The position numbers were made by a program, and so were the translations under genes. A stretch of DNA of 64,000 nucleotides from Silurus meridionalis (lineage: Eukaryota; Chordata; Actinopteri; Siluriformes; Siluridae): assembly GCF_014805685.1 (NCBI RefSeq), contig NC_060892.1, positions 23,376,400-23,440,399 of the forward strand. Reading direction: 5' to 3'. Shown here one piece after another: positions 33,633-46,405 of the stretch (position 1 is its first letter; the number at the start of each line of letters is the position of its first letter). Below the pieces are notes generated by a model that did no database searches, was not told the DNA's origin, and was given only the letters and a program-made list of their open reading frames with translations.

Positions 33633-35810
33633 ATTAATAGTAGTAATAGAACTAGCAGTAATAGTATAAGGTGTAATAGCAGTGGAATTTGAATCTATGT
33701 TACATACGGAAATTAAAATAAAAAATTTAAGCACTAGCATAAGAATTAGCAGTATTATTAGTCGTAAGACTCGCAGTACTGGTAGTATTAGAAGTAGTAG
33801 AGGCTACATAACAAGCAGTCGTGATACAGACGATAGAAGCAACAGTAGTATTAGTCATAATAGAAGTAGCTGTAGTATATGGAGTAGCATAAGCAAGCAG
33901 TAATATTGGTAGCAGTAGAAATAGGAGACGCAGTAGAAGTAGCATAAGCAGTAGTGGCACTAGCAAGATTAGGAGCACAAGTATTAGCAGTAGGAGGAGG
34001 AGACGTACGAGATGTAGGAGACGCAGCAGTAGTATTAGTAGGTAATAGTACGAGAGTTAGTACTGGTAGCATCAGAACCAGCAGCATGATTAGCAGTAAA
34101 TAAAGCAATATTCGAATCATATTAATTTTATACAAAATTGAAATCTCTATGCGCTTTCCAAGCATAAGAATTACATTTAAATAATAATAATAAATTAAAA
34201 CATCTATTCTGAGTGATATTAGCAGGAGCAAAATGATCAGTAGTTGAATTAATGTCATTTTAGCAGCAGTAGAATTAAAAGTAGAAGCAGTAATGATGCT
34301 AATAGGACAGAATTAAAAGCAGCAGTGGGAGTGGTAGTAACAGTAGTAGCATTAGAGGTAGAATTGCATGTTGCACGTATTAATAATACTACAAGATGTA
34401 ATTATTGCGGTGGAATTCTAATCACTATTAAAAGTAGTAATGGAAGAATTAGTAGAAGTTCCACAGTCATGTTGGATGCCGTTCTCACAGCTGTAGTACA
34501 AGTATCAAATTCAAATTTAAGTCATCACACACACGCATAGGAATAGAATTTTAGGATATAAAAAAGTTTTTTTTTTTTTTTTAAATACAATAGGAAAAAT
34601 TGAAATGAAGTAGATAAATATAAAGTATAAAAAAAAATACATATATATCTCTCAACACTGAACATATAGACAAGACTATACAAGGCAGTGCAGATAAAAA
34701 AATAAATAAATAATAATAAAAAAAACTATACACAGTGTATACGATCGGTAATGTACAAAGTGCGACTGCATCCTAGTGCAAATAGCGGTAGTGCGTGAAG
34801 GAGTTAGTTTAGGACTTTTAATAACAGTAGTAGGAGTTGTAGCAATAGTATTTGTAATGTTAGTAGAGGTTACATTATTATTAGTAAGAAAAAAAACAGA
34901 GGTATTAGGAGTAGAATTGAATTAGTATTAGAAGTGTTAGTTTCTGAAGAAGCATAACAAGCAGTTGCGACATTTCCAAAAACGGCAGCTCCGAAGTTTC
35001 GCGGATTTGTTCGGCGTCTCTACATGATGCGCCCTGGACTAGGGTTTTGATTCTTTTTGTATTACTTAGTACAAAATATTGTGTACAGTATTTCGATTAT
35101 TCTTACATCATTAGGAGATATGCATAGTCAATAACGAGCAGCGGTAGCAACTTACGAACTAATTCATGCTAACTCGTTCGTAAGGTGGAGAGCATCTGTA
35201 TTAGCGTCTGTAAGCAGTGGTATCATTCGTTTCAGATGTGGTGGCCGCAGTAACATTGTTGTACTACACTGATGTATTCATAGTAGCAAAAAAACTGGAA
35301 GTAGACGCAGTAATGGTGGAAGTAGGAGGAACATTAACAGTAGGTGTAGCAGTAATATAAGTAGGAGTACTGGTAGGATCTGTATCATCGTTTTTAGTGA
35401 AGTAAAAGTAGCAGCAGTAATATTAGAAGTAAAAATGCCAGCAGTACTGGTAATAACTGTAGTGGTTGTTGTAGGAGCAATAGAATTCGAATTTGCATTA
35501 TAAGCTGAAATATTACAAGCAGTAGTGGTGGAAGCGGTCGGAGAAGTGTTCGCGGTAATACTAGATGCAGCAACGGATGTTAGCAGTAGGTAGTGTTGGA
35601 ACAGAATGAGTAAAAAAAGCAGGACACACCTTGGTCGCCTCAGCAACATATTCCTAGCACTAGTATTATTAGTCGTAGCGGAGGAACCGATAGTACAATA
35701 AGTGCTGGAGGTATTAGTAGCAGCAGCATTATTAGTAGCAGTAGTACCTAGTGGTAGCAGTGCAGCAGTAATGGCGCTGGTGGTATTAACAGTATCAGCA
35801 ATGAATTTGT
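33632..35810. repeat. degenerate AGT/ATT trinucleotide region
   Basis: Two blocks (33632-34540 and 34800-35810) are built of degenerate agtagtag, agcagtaatag, agtattag words, G/A/T-rich and C-poor on the plus strand. The same composition resumes left of the LINE at 32165-32351. Poly(T) and AT-rich sequence fills 34540-34800. Long minus-strand open frames here are compositional (Leu/Ile/Thr runs), not genes. Confidence 0.75.
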
Positions 35811-37486
35811 GTTTCAGTGAACTAGAAAGTCGTAATTGAGGCCAGGAAGCAGGCAGCTCGGCCGCGGATCAGAAAAAAGTCGTCCCGGCGTGCGTTTGAA
35901 CAGTCGCACAGGTTTAATGTCTGGATCAAAGAGGCTCCGAAGCCAAGATCCCACACTGCACACTAACTTCGTCGCTTTTGTTTGCTCGCACAGTGTTCCT
36001 CGCACTCTCTTTCTGTTCCTTTCCTTTCCTCTCTCTCTCTTTCTCTCTCTCCCCAGGCTAGGCCATGCCTCATTGTGTATGTGAAGAGTGTCCATCTGTT
36101 TCCGAGTGCCTGGGTTCAACACTCGTGCTGTTGCATATGCTCGGCTAACAAAAGCAAGTTCATCTTGTGTTATATGAAGAACAGGGCCGAGGAGGAGTAG
36201 GAGAGCGAGAAGGGGGATAAAGAAAAAATGGACTCGGTTTGAATTATTTAAACTCGTGCGGTGAGACTCGGCAAATTTTGCAACAATTGCGGGAGCTCTA
36301 GGAAGGAGCGCAAAATGTGGCAGGAAAAAAAAAATGTCATGTGTTTACTCTCCCACACAGAGCGTCTGATTGGCCTCCGTGGTGTACGGCTTCCAACTGG
36401 CCGTGTCCGGCGACTATGCGGCCATGTTCATAAAAATCACACGTTATCAAAACGCTCGTTATCGCTGGGCTGTGCCGCCGTAGTGCGTATTTTACAGCAA
36501 ATTTATCGTAATTGTATTTATTCAGCTTTGCGATTCAATCGATCCGAATTCCTAACAAGAAGCGTACAGCAAACCAGTGAGACGTGAATTTGAACACGTT
36601 TTTTTTTTGGGGGGGCCCGTTTTCCGTGTTTCGCAGCCCGATTTTAGCTCGCCTCTCCTTTTTATCAGCATTGCCGAACAGCAGTATGAAAAGGTTTCAA
36701 GTCTAGTGTGTAGTTTTGTATCACGCCAACAGATGGCAGCACAAGGCTGCACGCACAGTCACAGGGAGCACCTGGTGCGATTCTCACGCTTCCGACTTCC
36801 AGGACATATTCCAGAAGTGGGAGCGCTGTATTGATGTTCAAGGGGAAAACTTTAAAGGTTATAAATAAATAAATGAAATACTTTCTTTTAAACAGAGCTA
36901 GTTTAGAAACTTTGATATCACATTGTGTTTAAAACCAGCGATTACTGTAGCATGGTTATGTTGTAAGGCCATGTTCATACATCCTTACACTACAGCAGCC
37001 TTCCTTTTGAACTCTGATGACTGTTTTTGGCGTTGAAAAGCAGAATACAGCGGTGTAATGTATTGTGTACTTTTTTTTAGCATGATCTTGATGGAGTTCA
37101 GTGGGGTTTTTTTTGGGAGAAAAAAAAAACAGCAATTAGCACAGCAAAGTATTACATTTTTGGGCTGCTTCTCATTCTCGCTCTTGCGCTCTTGTTCGTT
37201 GTTCGCTCGCTGTTCACTGACTTGTGGCTTCCTCGAACCTTCACAACTCGCCTGTTGGCGATACGTGAGCGCTCGTTCTCGCGCTTCGACAGATTCAGAA
37301 GATAATTGCAATAAATAATTAAATAAATAAAATCAATGCACTATTAATGCTTCACTGATTCCCACTTGCTTGTAACCATCATGCACTTCTCCTGCACTCT
37401 GTATGCATCTCTGTGCAGCCTTATATAATTGTAAATTCACAGCAATATCCTAGTATCCTTGGTATGGCAGCTTCACGGTGTGTGAA

Positions 37487-37566
37487 CGGAAAGCCCTGCA
37501 GAGGGTGGTCAAACCCATCCAACGCATCATTGGCATCCAACTACCTGTCATTGAGGACCTTCAGTG
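37487..37566 (+). mobile_element. short LINE (L2/CR1-like) reverse transcriptase C-terminal fragment
   Basis: The plus strand encodes RKALQRVVKPIQRIIGIQLP then VIEDLQ. The KALQRVV...QRI.G..LP.I.DL pattern recalls the C-terminal region of fish L2/CR1-type elements. It abuts the long tetranucleotide array at 37631-38080, possibly the element's expanded 3' tail. Assignment is from memory and the fragment is short. Confidence 0.5.
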
Positions 37567-37630
37567 AATTAGATCATCAGGGACTCCTCACCTCCCAGTC
37601 ACAAAACTGTCTAACCTCCTTCCAACCTAG

Positions 37631-37641
37631 ATATCTATCTA

Positions 37642-37678
<37 letters not shown>

Positions 37679-37720
37679 GACTGGTAATCTATCTATCTAT
37701 CTATCTATCTGACTGTTGAT

Positions 37721-37766
<46 letters not shown>

Positions 37767-37824
37767 GTTGATCTATCTATCTATCTATCTATCTGACTGT
37801 TGATCTATCTATCTATCTATCTAT

Positions 37825-37872
<48 letters not shown>

Positions 37873-37876
37873 GTTG

Positions 37877-37938
<62 letters not shown>

Positions 37939-38080
37939 ATCTGACTGTTGAGTTCTATCTATCTATCTATCTGACTGGTAATCTATCCATCCATCCATCC
38001 ATCCATCCATCCATCCATCCATCCATCCATCCATCCATCCATCCACCTACCTAACAATCCATTCATCCATCCATAGTTTT
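37631..38080. repeat. compound tetranucleotide array (CTAT)n / (CATC)n
   Basis: Repeated CTAT blocks broken by CTGACTG and CTGTTGAT punctuation words and CT runs, then (ATCC)n from 37985 to 38060. The punctuation recurs several times, so higher-order units have been duplicated. Confidence 0.9.
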
Positions 38081-38361
38081 TAGTTGCTAAAACGGCATCA
38101 CATCCTATCAGGATATTGTGATAAAGGAGTAATATGCACTCATGCAAACAATTTCTTGTGTAGAACTACAGTGATTATAAATGCAGGCAGGGCAGAAGGA
38201 TTGATCATCATCTCACTCGGACACACGAACTGGCACGTCGCTTTAAAGGTACCAGATCGTTTTGAAGGGTTATCGAGAACCCGATAGCGAGGCTAAACGG
38301 GAGGAAAAACGCAGGAGAGAGACGCTCTAATCAAACAAACAAAAAAACGCTGCATACGTAC

Positions 38362-38442
38362 CATGCTCAGGGTTATGGCCGTGTTGGGTTTCGGCACGGC
38401 CATCCTGTACAGCTTGTCCAGAACGTCGCTCAGTTCATTTTC
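38362..38442 (-). CDS. dennd1b: dennd1b exon e4, end of uDENN / linker
   Basis: This 81-nt exon (27 codons, phase 0 at both ends) encodes ENELSDVLDKLYRMAVPKPN and TAITLSM. It corresponds to the variable helix and P-rich connector between uDENN and cDENN; the VPKPNT..TLS pattern agrees with family members. The acceptor is tcctag and the donor GTACGT. Some mammalian DENND1B transcripts carry an extra segment after this point; no counterpart was seen. Confidence 0.88.
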
Positions 38443-39811
38443 CTAGGAAAAAGAAAAAGAATAATGGGCAAGATGTTAGGGGTTTCTTGAGTGTGTGTGA
38501 CTTTGGAGGGGCCGAATAACATAAGTGTAACAGTGGCCAATTTCCTACAGCAACCCTAATAAGGGTGGAGGGGGTCGGGTGGTGGTAAGAGGGTGAAAGG
38601 GAAAAAAAAAAACATCCGAGTGTTTAACGAGCAATCCTGAGGTTAAGAGACGGTAAGCTGGGCAGCGGCAGACGCTTATTCGTTGGGGGGGTGATTTATG
38701 GACGGCGTTGGCTGTTTGTAATTAACCGTGGCTCCACACTCAGCAGAAGAGGTTTCGAGAAGCTCTTTGGAGAGAAGCATCACCGGAAAAAAAATAAAAC
38801 GGCCCCCAGATTCTAATGCTGGCCCTTTTTTAAAAAATTTTACGAGCTTGCAAGACAACGACGCAATTTACTCTCTTGGAGAGTCAAACTTTTTTTTTTG
38901 TGTATAAATGAAATGTGATACTTGAGATTGCTTTTATGACAAACTGAGGGGCCGTGGGCAAAAAAAAGGGCAAATTGTAGCGCAAATGTATTTGATTAGG
39001 TGTCTGATGCTTGTTATTTTAGTGCCGGAGCTTTTACGGTGAGAGCGGCCAAGCGGGCGTGGAAGTTTTTCTGACACTACGAGATGCTTATTTGTGAGCA
39101 AAATCTATTTGAGAGATTCATTGGGATTCATGATCATTCCAGTAAACGCAGGTAGAAATGAAAATCCAACCGGTACTACAGTACGTGTTCTGAAGGCACT
39201 GAACGCTTTGGGAATTCTGGCCGCTTGTTGCACGTCTCGGCATTACGGCACAGCGCATGCGACTCTCTCCGAGTCCTGGATGCTCGCACGGTCGGTTTAA
39301 AAAAAAAAAACGCCCGAGGTAACAGTTCATTTCCCCTTCCCCTTAAACCATCGGCGCTTTTGTCCGTCCTCGTCAGTCGGAATGAGCTTCATGTGGAGTG
39401 CACGCTGTCACAAAGTCTCTCTGAAGGTTCGGATTCATTTAGCGCAGGGCTTTAACTCGGGATGGAAACGGGACAAGACGGGGGGGTGGGGGTGAGAAGG
39501 TTTTTTTTATTTTTTATTATTCAGTCTGAAACTGTAGATGGGAGTTTTAAAAGCTAAAAAATAAAAGCACAAACAGATGAAAATTTTAATATAAAAATGT
39601 AATATTCACACACACATAAATATAAAATGTATTTTATTTCTTTATTTTTTCCCCCTATCCAGGTTTTGCGGATCAGGCAACAACCAATGGGATTTATTTG
39701 AATAATAAATTTAATACATTAATAATTCATTCATTATTTAAAATATATTTTCGGTTTAATTAATTACTTATATATGTACATTAAATCTATTCCTTTTATT
39801 CTGCGGTGTAA

Positions 39812-40062
39812 TAATGGACAAAAGTATTGGGACACCAAATGCTGTTCTTCCCTAAACTATTATCAAAAAGTTGAAGGCACACAATTGTATAGGAAACAAT
39901 GTTCTTTTCACGTGAACTCGAAGATCCAAACCTGCTCCAGCATGACAAGTGGATTGGAAGATCGTGAGTGGTCCGCTGTAGTGCTCTGACCTCAAACCTA
40001 CTGAACATCTTTGGGATGAATTCATCAGGACCTGGTTTTACTAACAACCTTATGGCTGAATG
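39812..40062 (+). mobile_element. Tc1/mariner-derived MITE, 5' two thirds
   Basis: Begins with the terminal repeat atggacaaaagtattgggac, continues through ggcacacaattgtataggaa, cctgctccagcatgacaagt, ctgacctcaaacctactgaa and catctttgggatgaattcat, and ends in an (AAT)n microsatellite at 40062-40101, apparently grown at the break. Confidence 0.65.
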
Positions 40063-40063
40063 C

Positions 40064-40103
<40 letters not shown>

Positions 40104-40754
40104 TACAGACACTACAGATATTATAGACACTCCCATTCGGATTCGATTTTCCGCTGTTTTTGCTTTTCGGACGAAGTTTTCTCAGCCCCCCCGCCCGTTT
40201 ATGTTTATGCGTTCTCGCTGTTTATGCATTCTTGCGCTAGCGCTGCGGAGCGTAACGCCATGACAGCCCAATGATGCAGCAAGTTTCTACATGGCTTCCG
40301 ACATGATTCCTTCATTTATTTCTTTATTTTCACTTCGCTTAAGCACCATGTTTCCTTTCAGCCTTCATTTTTGCGTGAGGCGAACTCCTTTTCCCCGCCC
40401 CGTCTCTCTCGGTTTAAGGACAACAGGGGTGAAGAAAAAAAAAAGATCGAGGCAGTGCGTTTCCCAGAGATTTGTTTGTGGGTTTTTTTTCCCGTCATTT
40501 GCGAAAGGACCGACTTCCTGTTCCGTGTTCGGTCTGTTAAATGTCAACGCAAAGCGAATGCTGGCTCGTGCCAACCGGCAGCGCCTGACTAACCCGGGAT
40601 GGGACTAGCCTTCTCTAATCTGCACTAGCAAGTTTTCTCGGCTAATGCGGCGAGTCCTCGTTAGCGTTTCATTGTGAAGCCGTGAGAAAGCGCACCGGCA
40701 GCCTCGTGCTTTCAGACATATACACATTTATAGTACAGCGTTCTGGAAACGTAC

Positions 40755-40824
40755 CTGGTGTTTCGTTAAGTAGTCTGCGAGGGTGTTTAGCAGCTTGTAG
40801 TAATTCTCAAACCAGGGTAGATAG
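40755..40824 (-). CDS. dennd1b: dennd1b exon e3, uDENN
   Basis: Seventy nt complete the Ser codon and encode YLPWFENYYKLLNTLADYLT followed by KHQ. SYLPWFE..YKLLN is a family signature; NTLADYL is closer to DENND1B than to 1A (NILADYT). The acceptor is cttcag and the donor GTACGT. It ends in phase 0. The intron before it is about 4.8 kb and full of TA/CA microsatellites. Confidence 0.93.
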
Positions 40825-40991
40825 CTGAAGATTTTGGATAAAAAAACAAACAGAAAACACATGAATTCTGGAGGTCAATCTAATTATCATGACACAAAAG
40901 AACACCACACATTTAAAACACAAAAACCGAGTATCCCACAATTCCATAAAAAAAATAAAAAGGCCTCGTATCACTAAATCCACCCCCCCCA

Positions 40992-40993
<2 letters not shown>

Positions 40994-41039
<46 letters not shown>
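40994..41039. repeat. (CA)n microsatellite
   Basis: About 23 AC units, 170 bp upstream of exon e3 in transcript orientation. Confidence 0.95.
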
Positions 41040-41040
<1 letters not shown>

Positions 41041-42786
41041 CCTTCCTGCCTGACCTTGACATTTAACCTTGTGGCTTTAGGCTTTCTTAAGCAGTATTTA
41101 GCTCCAACATCCAACATCCCTTTTATCACATTCTTTGTACTCGCCAGTGCCCTGTGCTTTAAACATTCCAGTCCAGGCTGCACTTTGAGGAGTGTGTGTG
41201 TGTGAGTGTGAGTGTGTGTGTGTAGGGGGGTGGTTTTCTTGAACCAAATATCATGATTAGGCCACTGTAGCCTGTAACACACTAAAGGACAGAGGGGAAA
41301 AGATGCATTGCTGTACAAGCATAATGCGCCCATATGCACCAGCACGGCCCAGGAGTCTCACATTAGCTACTACACCAGATACCCCGCCACTGACCCCCTC
41401 CAGCCCCCCCCCTCCTCCGGCTCAAATAACCTACTCAGGCAGGTAAAAATAAATAAATAAATACTAATAATAATATCATAGCGTCACTGTTTTCACTAAT
41501 CGCGCAATATCTCGCCGAGAGACACCGTATCATGTATCTGCAACATTGTGTGTGTGTGTGTGTGTGGTTTTCTTCTTCTTCTTCTTCCTTGACAGAATCT
41601 TGGCAAACTTGACAAGACTCTGGAGGTGGAACGGGGCCAGCATTTTGTTTTAGCTTCAAGGTTGCAACACACACACGCACACACACACACGCCATTTATT
41701 CTGTTATGCAATGTAACGAGATAATGTGGACTGCTCTTTTTTTTCTTTCCTACATTTGCTGGATTATTTTTATGCTAGTCTCCCACTTTAACGAGCTTGA
41801 TGACATCATTCGGTCATGCTTCTTGGTGTGCGTGCACGTATGCAGGTAAACGTTCGCAAACAGCGTTTGTTCAAATAAATCATTAGAATCATGATATTAA
41901 AGATAATAATAATAATAATAAGTTTCATATGCAAACGCAGGCAGACGAAAGATGATCTCTCTTTTTTTTTTTTTTTCCTCCGTCCTCGCATGGGTCACTA
42001 AACGCTCAGTAGACTGGAATTAACAGCCAACATGAAGGAAAAAAAAAAACAATAGAGAACGGAATGCAAATTTTTTTTTCTTTTTTCTTCCCTATGAACG
42101 GCAAATCCGCCGGGGCGACCCGATGACAGGCGGCTCGGAGCGCAGTGCGCTCAAGCGCAATTCTGCATGACCGTTAACCTGAAACGATCGAGCCTTAATA
42201 TGGCGCTGTTTTGACATGGGAAGGAGTCTCCCAAACCAGGTCAAAAAAAAAAAAAAGAACAAAAAAAATAGACCTCTGTTTACTCGAACCGGGACGATTA
42301 GGACGCCGCCGTCAACGAACACCTCGGACCGTCATGTTCGTCTTCGGGTTATCTCGCCGGGCCCTCGTTGTTTGGAATGCATGCCTTGGGGATGCTAATC
42401 CCCGGCTCGTGAAGCGGAGTCCGGTGCTGTCGGAGAGACTCGGCAGGCCTGGAAGGACGCGAGCGCTCGTTAGGCTCGGTGTAAAGCATTTTGGTTTGGA
42501 AGATAAAGAACCGAGCGGAGTAAGAAGCTCGGACGTGTATCGAGGGACGGATTTAGATATAAATACATTTTTTTTTAAATGTATGAAAATTCCACGTCGA
42601 TCCCCCCCACCCCCCAAACCCAAGTCCCTTAATCTCTTTATGGTCAGCAAGTAAGAATGTGTTTGTATTTGACAAATCCTGCGATAGAGAGACATTCATC
42701 ATCCTGAGGCACGCTGCAGGCAGGGCCATTCTCTCTCCGGCCTTTTTAAGCTCTCCGCTTCAAAGTGGTTCACCTAGTATCTTACC

Positions 42787-42788
<2 letters not shown>

Positions 42789-42834
<46 letters not shown>
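42789..42834. repeat. (CA)n microsatellite
   Basis: About 23 AC units; a second (AC)n tract is at 43020-43066. Confidence 0.95.
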
Positions 42835-42836
<2 letters not shown>

Positions 42837-43017
42837 AACTACTCCTAGCTGCGCCCTTGAACGCTTTGCGGCGTGTGACAAAGCACATGCGTGATCCCCA
42901 AGCGTCCCTTGAGTTTTGGATATTTCCATGCACCTGAACAACACGAAAGCGGGCCTCACACGTGGCTCTGAGTAGAAAAGAACGCAAATATGAGTGCCGG
43001 TTGAATGATCGCGTCAC

Positions 43018-43068
<51 letters not shown>

Positions 43069-43939
43069 CTGCTTTCATTAATGACTTCATGAGGTGAGTC
43101 ATCTTTCAACAGTAAGTGATTTATTTTTTTTGTTATAATAATAATTATAATTTCCTATTATGATGGTGTCGGAAGTCGTTTTATTGTCCTGCGCTTGGAA
43201 GAAAAAAAGGCTTTATTTGAGTTTGATTTGGTAAAAACAATAAAATGAAATATAAAAAAAAGAGGTATGAATAGAAAGCTGTGTGTCTGTCTTATCTCGA
43301 ACACGGCTCTTCCTCTACTTCTTTTTCTTTATCTTTATCTTCTTGCTTCTTTCATGTTTATTTATTACTTGATTCACACATTATATTTTATATTTTATAT
43401 TTTATAATTTGAGCAAAATGAAACCATATAGTTAAATCTGCAATAAATAAGACTGTAAAACGAGTGATGCATGTATAAATCACTTCTCCATACTCTTGTT
43501 TCGGTACAGTTTCATCTCACTGACTCCGCCATGGCAGGAGCCTGACTAAGGAGCTTGTATTGCTTTTTTTTTTACCCTGGGCTCCAAACAAAAGCCTGTC
43601 CAAATAAAAGTGTCCTCCTCGTTAGGCCTGATCCTTGTCGAAGCGAAGGCGACAATTTTATGGTCCCACTACTTCGGCCGCCACGTGGACAGTGGTGCAT
43701 TCCGACTACAGGGGTCGTGTCCGAGCGATTAGAAACATGAGTGTATCTGAGAAATAATCTAATCAGATATTTAGTACCTATATTTAGTTATAGATATTTA
43801 CATATATAAAAATAAATATATATATATATATATAAATTAAGTCAGATAGTGTTTTGTTTTAAAAACACACAAAATTATTGAGTGAGAACAATAGTAACAG
43901 TTATATATTTTTTTAACATCACACACTTGTGTACAATGG

Positions 43940-43976
43940 TTTCAAAAACTATATACACACACCTACATATATACAC

Positions 43977-44007
<31 letters not shown>

Positions 44008-44119
44008 TTTACATATTTCTATTTACATACATATATATACAAACACACACACACACACAAACACAAATATATATACAAACACACACATACACACAGTGTG
44101 TATAGTTTAATTCTATTAA

Positions 44120-44199
<80 letters not shown>

Positions 44200-44487
44200 C
44201 ACACACATATATATGTATACACACACACACACACACACACACGTGTGTTCACAAACCACTGAAATGAACGCTATCTAAATGTAATAATATTTATTATATT
44301 TGTATTTTTATATATATATATATATATTATAGTAATTAACTATTTAACACAGATACATAGTTTAGTTTTAACTATTTATAGATTGCACACACATCGATTA
44401 AACTATAAAATTATTAAACTATATATATTTACATATGTAAAATTAATAATGATTACACACGTGTGTGTGTGTGTATGTAATATATAC

Positions 44488-44584
<97 letters not shown>

Positions 44585-44590
44585 CACACG
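43940..44590. repeat. compound TA/CA microsatellite block
   Basis: Alternating (TA)n and (CA)n tracts, with long TA runs at 44125-44193 and 44537-44582 and CA runs at 44216-44243 and 44490-44536. Nothing coding is present. It lies in the e2-e3 intron. Confidence 0.95.
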
Positions 44591-44789
44591 CCTGTGTTAC
44601 ATTAAACTATATATAGTGTGTGTGTGTGTGTTTACAGACCACTAAAAATGACCGCTTCATAAATGTAATAAAATGTATTATATTTGTATTTTAGGCGAAT
44701 GTTCTTTATTTGTCAGGTATTTATCTGCCACGATGGAGAAAAGAAAAAAGAAAAGAAAAAAAAAAAAAACGATGCATAGTTCTTTGTTA

Positions 44790-45020
44790 TTTGATTTTTC
44801 TTTTGGAAACGAACCCTTCGAATGAATTTCCTATTACGAGGTAAGCCATGCAAACGACTCCGAATGCATAATGAATTTTATACATCATATGTCAAATGAA
44901 TTAGCATGTAAAACTCAGCGAGAAGGACAGGGGAGACTTCTGCTAATTGGCAGCGAGGCTTCATGCATAATTATCGGCAAAGCATCTCTGGCATGCTACC
45001 GTGCCAGTAGCCGAATAATG
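44790..45020. promoter_or_regulatory. candidate intronic cis-regulatory element with paired ATGCATAAT motifs
   Basis: Repeat-free sequence between AT and GAA microsatellites. ATGCATAAT occurs twice (44864-44872 and 44963-44971), with GCTAATTGG at 44942-44950 and AATTAGCATG near 44898. These are POU/homeodomain-like sites. Conservation cannot be assessed here. Confidence 0.33.
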
Positions 45021-45588
45021 AGAGAAAAGGAAGGAAGAAAGGAAGAAGAAGAAGTAGAAGAAGAAGAAGAAGAAGAAGAAGGGGAGGGGGTTTAAAAAAA
45101 ATAAATAATAAAAATAAATAAATAAATAAAAACCGCCCAGGCCAGGGTAAGATGAAGAAAGATCTTGGCAGCAGCTCATCAAGTCGATGATCAACCCGCA
45201 ATTGTCTATCAATAGCTGGTCATATTAGTAAGAGGGGGGAAGAAAAAAAATAAAATAAAGAGAAACAAATTGGCTCGGGCAACGGTTTTCTTTTCCCCTT
45301 GTGCTTCGCCATTTTACTGATTTTGCGTTTACGATTCTGATCTCACGCGGTTCTCTTAAACCATGAATATATAATGAACCACGGGAGAGATGAAGATTGA
45401 GGCTTCGATTAATAAACAGAAAGTGTGTGTACAAACACTATTGAGATGACACTTATTGGATGAAATACACATATATCCACTCCAAGTACATACACATATT
45501 ACACACACACACACACCTACACAAATAAATACACACACACACACACACACACAGTTCCATATCTATCACAAGCCACATGATGACTCAC

Positions 45589-45708
45589 CTGAGAAGGCAG
45601 ATGCACACCTTGCAGCCGGAGGTGAGGCGGCAGAACCCGAACCTCTGCTTGCTCTCAATGTCGGTCAGCACGAACGTGAAGTTCTGACCCACTTGATTCT
45701 GAGAAACT
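45589..45708 (-). CDS. dennd1b: dennd1b exon e2, uDENN core
   Basis: This 120-nt exon completes the split Arg codon and encodes VSQNQVGQNFTFVLTDIESK followed by QRFGFCRLTSGCKVCICLL. It is one of the most conserved blocks of the family and forms beta strands of the uDENN lobe. The acceptor is ctgcag and the donor GTGAGT; it leaves two bases (AG) of a Ser codon for e3. The CKVCICLL end is cysteine-rich compared with the mammalian paralogues, which is a small lineage difference. (CA)n tracts lie about 36 bp beyond the donor on the plus strand. Confidence 0.93.
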
Positions 45709-46405
45709 CTGCAGCCACAAAACACACACACGTACAAAGACACTTCAAAGGCCTGTGCTACCCAAAGATCACGAGACTAACGAGACCCGTTTCTCATAAC
45801 GAGTTATTATTAAAATAAAATAAAAAATACCTTAGGAAGCTGCAAATCGAGACAAAACAGCTGGAAGGGCTTGGAGTTGTATCCGAGCAGCGGTTTTATT
45901 GTTCGTGATACGGCTGTGTGTATTGCAGAACATTTCAAACGGGTAAAAAGGAATGTATCTCGCTGCTCGGTAATAAAACAGAGAGGCTGCTGAGGAGACT
46001 GGATGATTTTGAAACTTTTTTGTGTTGCAGTATTTCCTTTCGCTCTCAACACTAGATGGCAGCAGTTAGGCTCCGACTGCAAGAAGTACGCTGTTTTCCT
46101 TCTTTCTTCCCCCCTCCCGCTCTCTCACTGCCTGGGAAAACTGTACAAAGGCACTTTTTTCTTTTTTTTCTACATTTCGGTTTTCAGGATCCCTATGATG
46201 CCCCTGCACCACCCATCACACTGTTTTATACACACACCATACACAGACAAACCGACTTCCTTGTTGTAAGTACATTCGGGGCGTTTCATATCGTATGTAG
46301 ATGCGTAAAGACCGGGGGTACGTATGGTTTTTTGTGTTTGTTTTTAAAAAAAAAAAAAAAAAGATTGGAGGGAGAAGGGGTTAAAAGAAGGAAGAGAAGT
46401 CTTAC

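Noticed and set aside
33727..35649. Long minus-strand Leu/Thr/Ala-rich frames resembling membrane proteins
   Set aside because: Pure consequence of the degenerate AGT repeat; all frames show the same bias.
37631..38080. CRISPR-like array
   Set aside because: Spacing is 4-bp periodic simple repeat in a eukaryotic context; no conserved long repeats with unique spacers.
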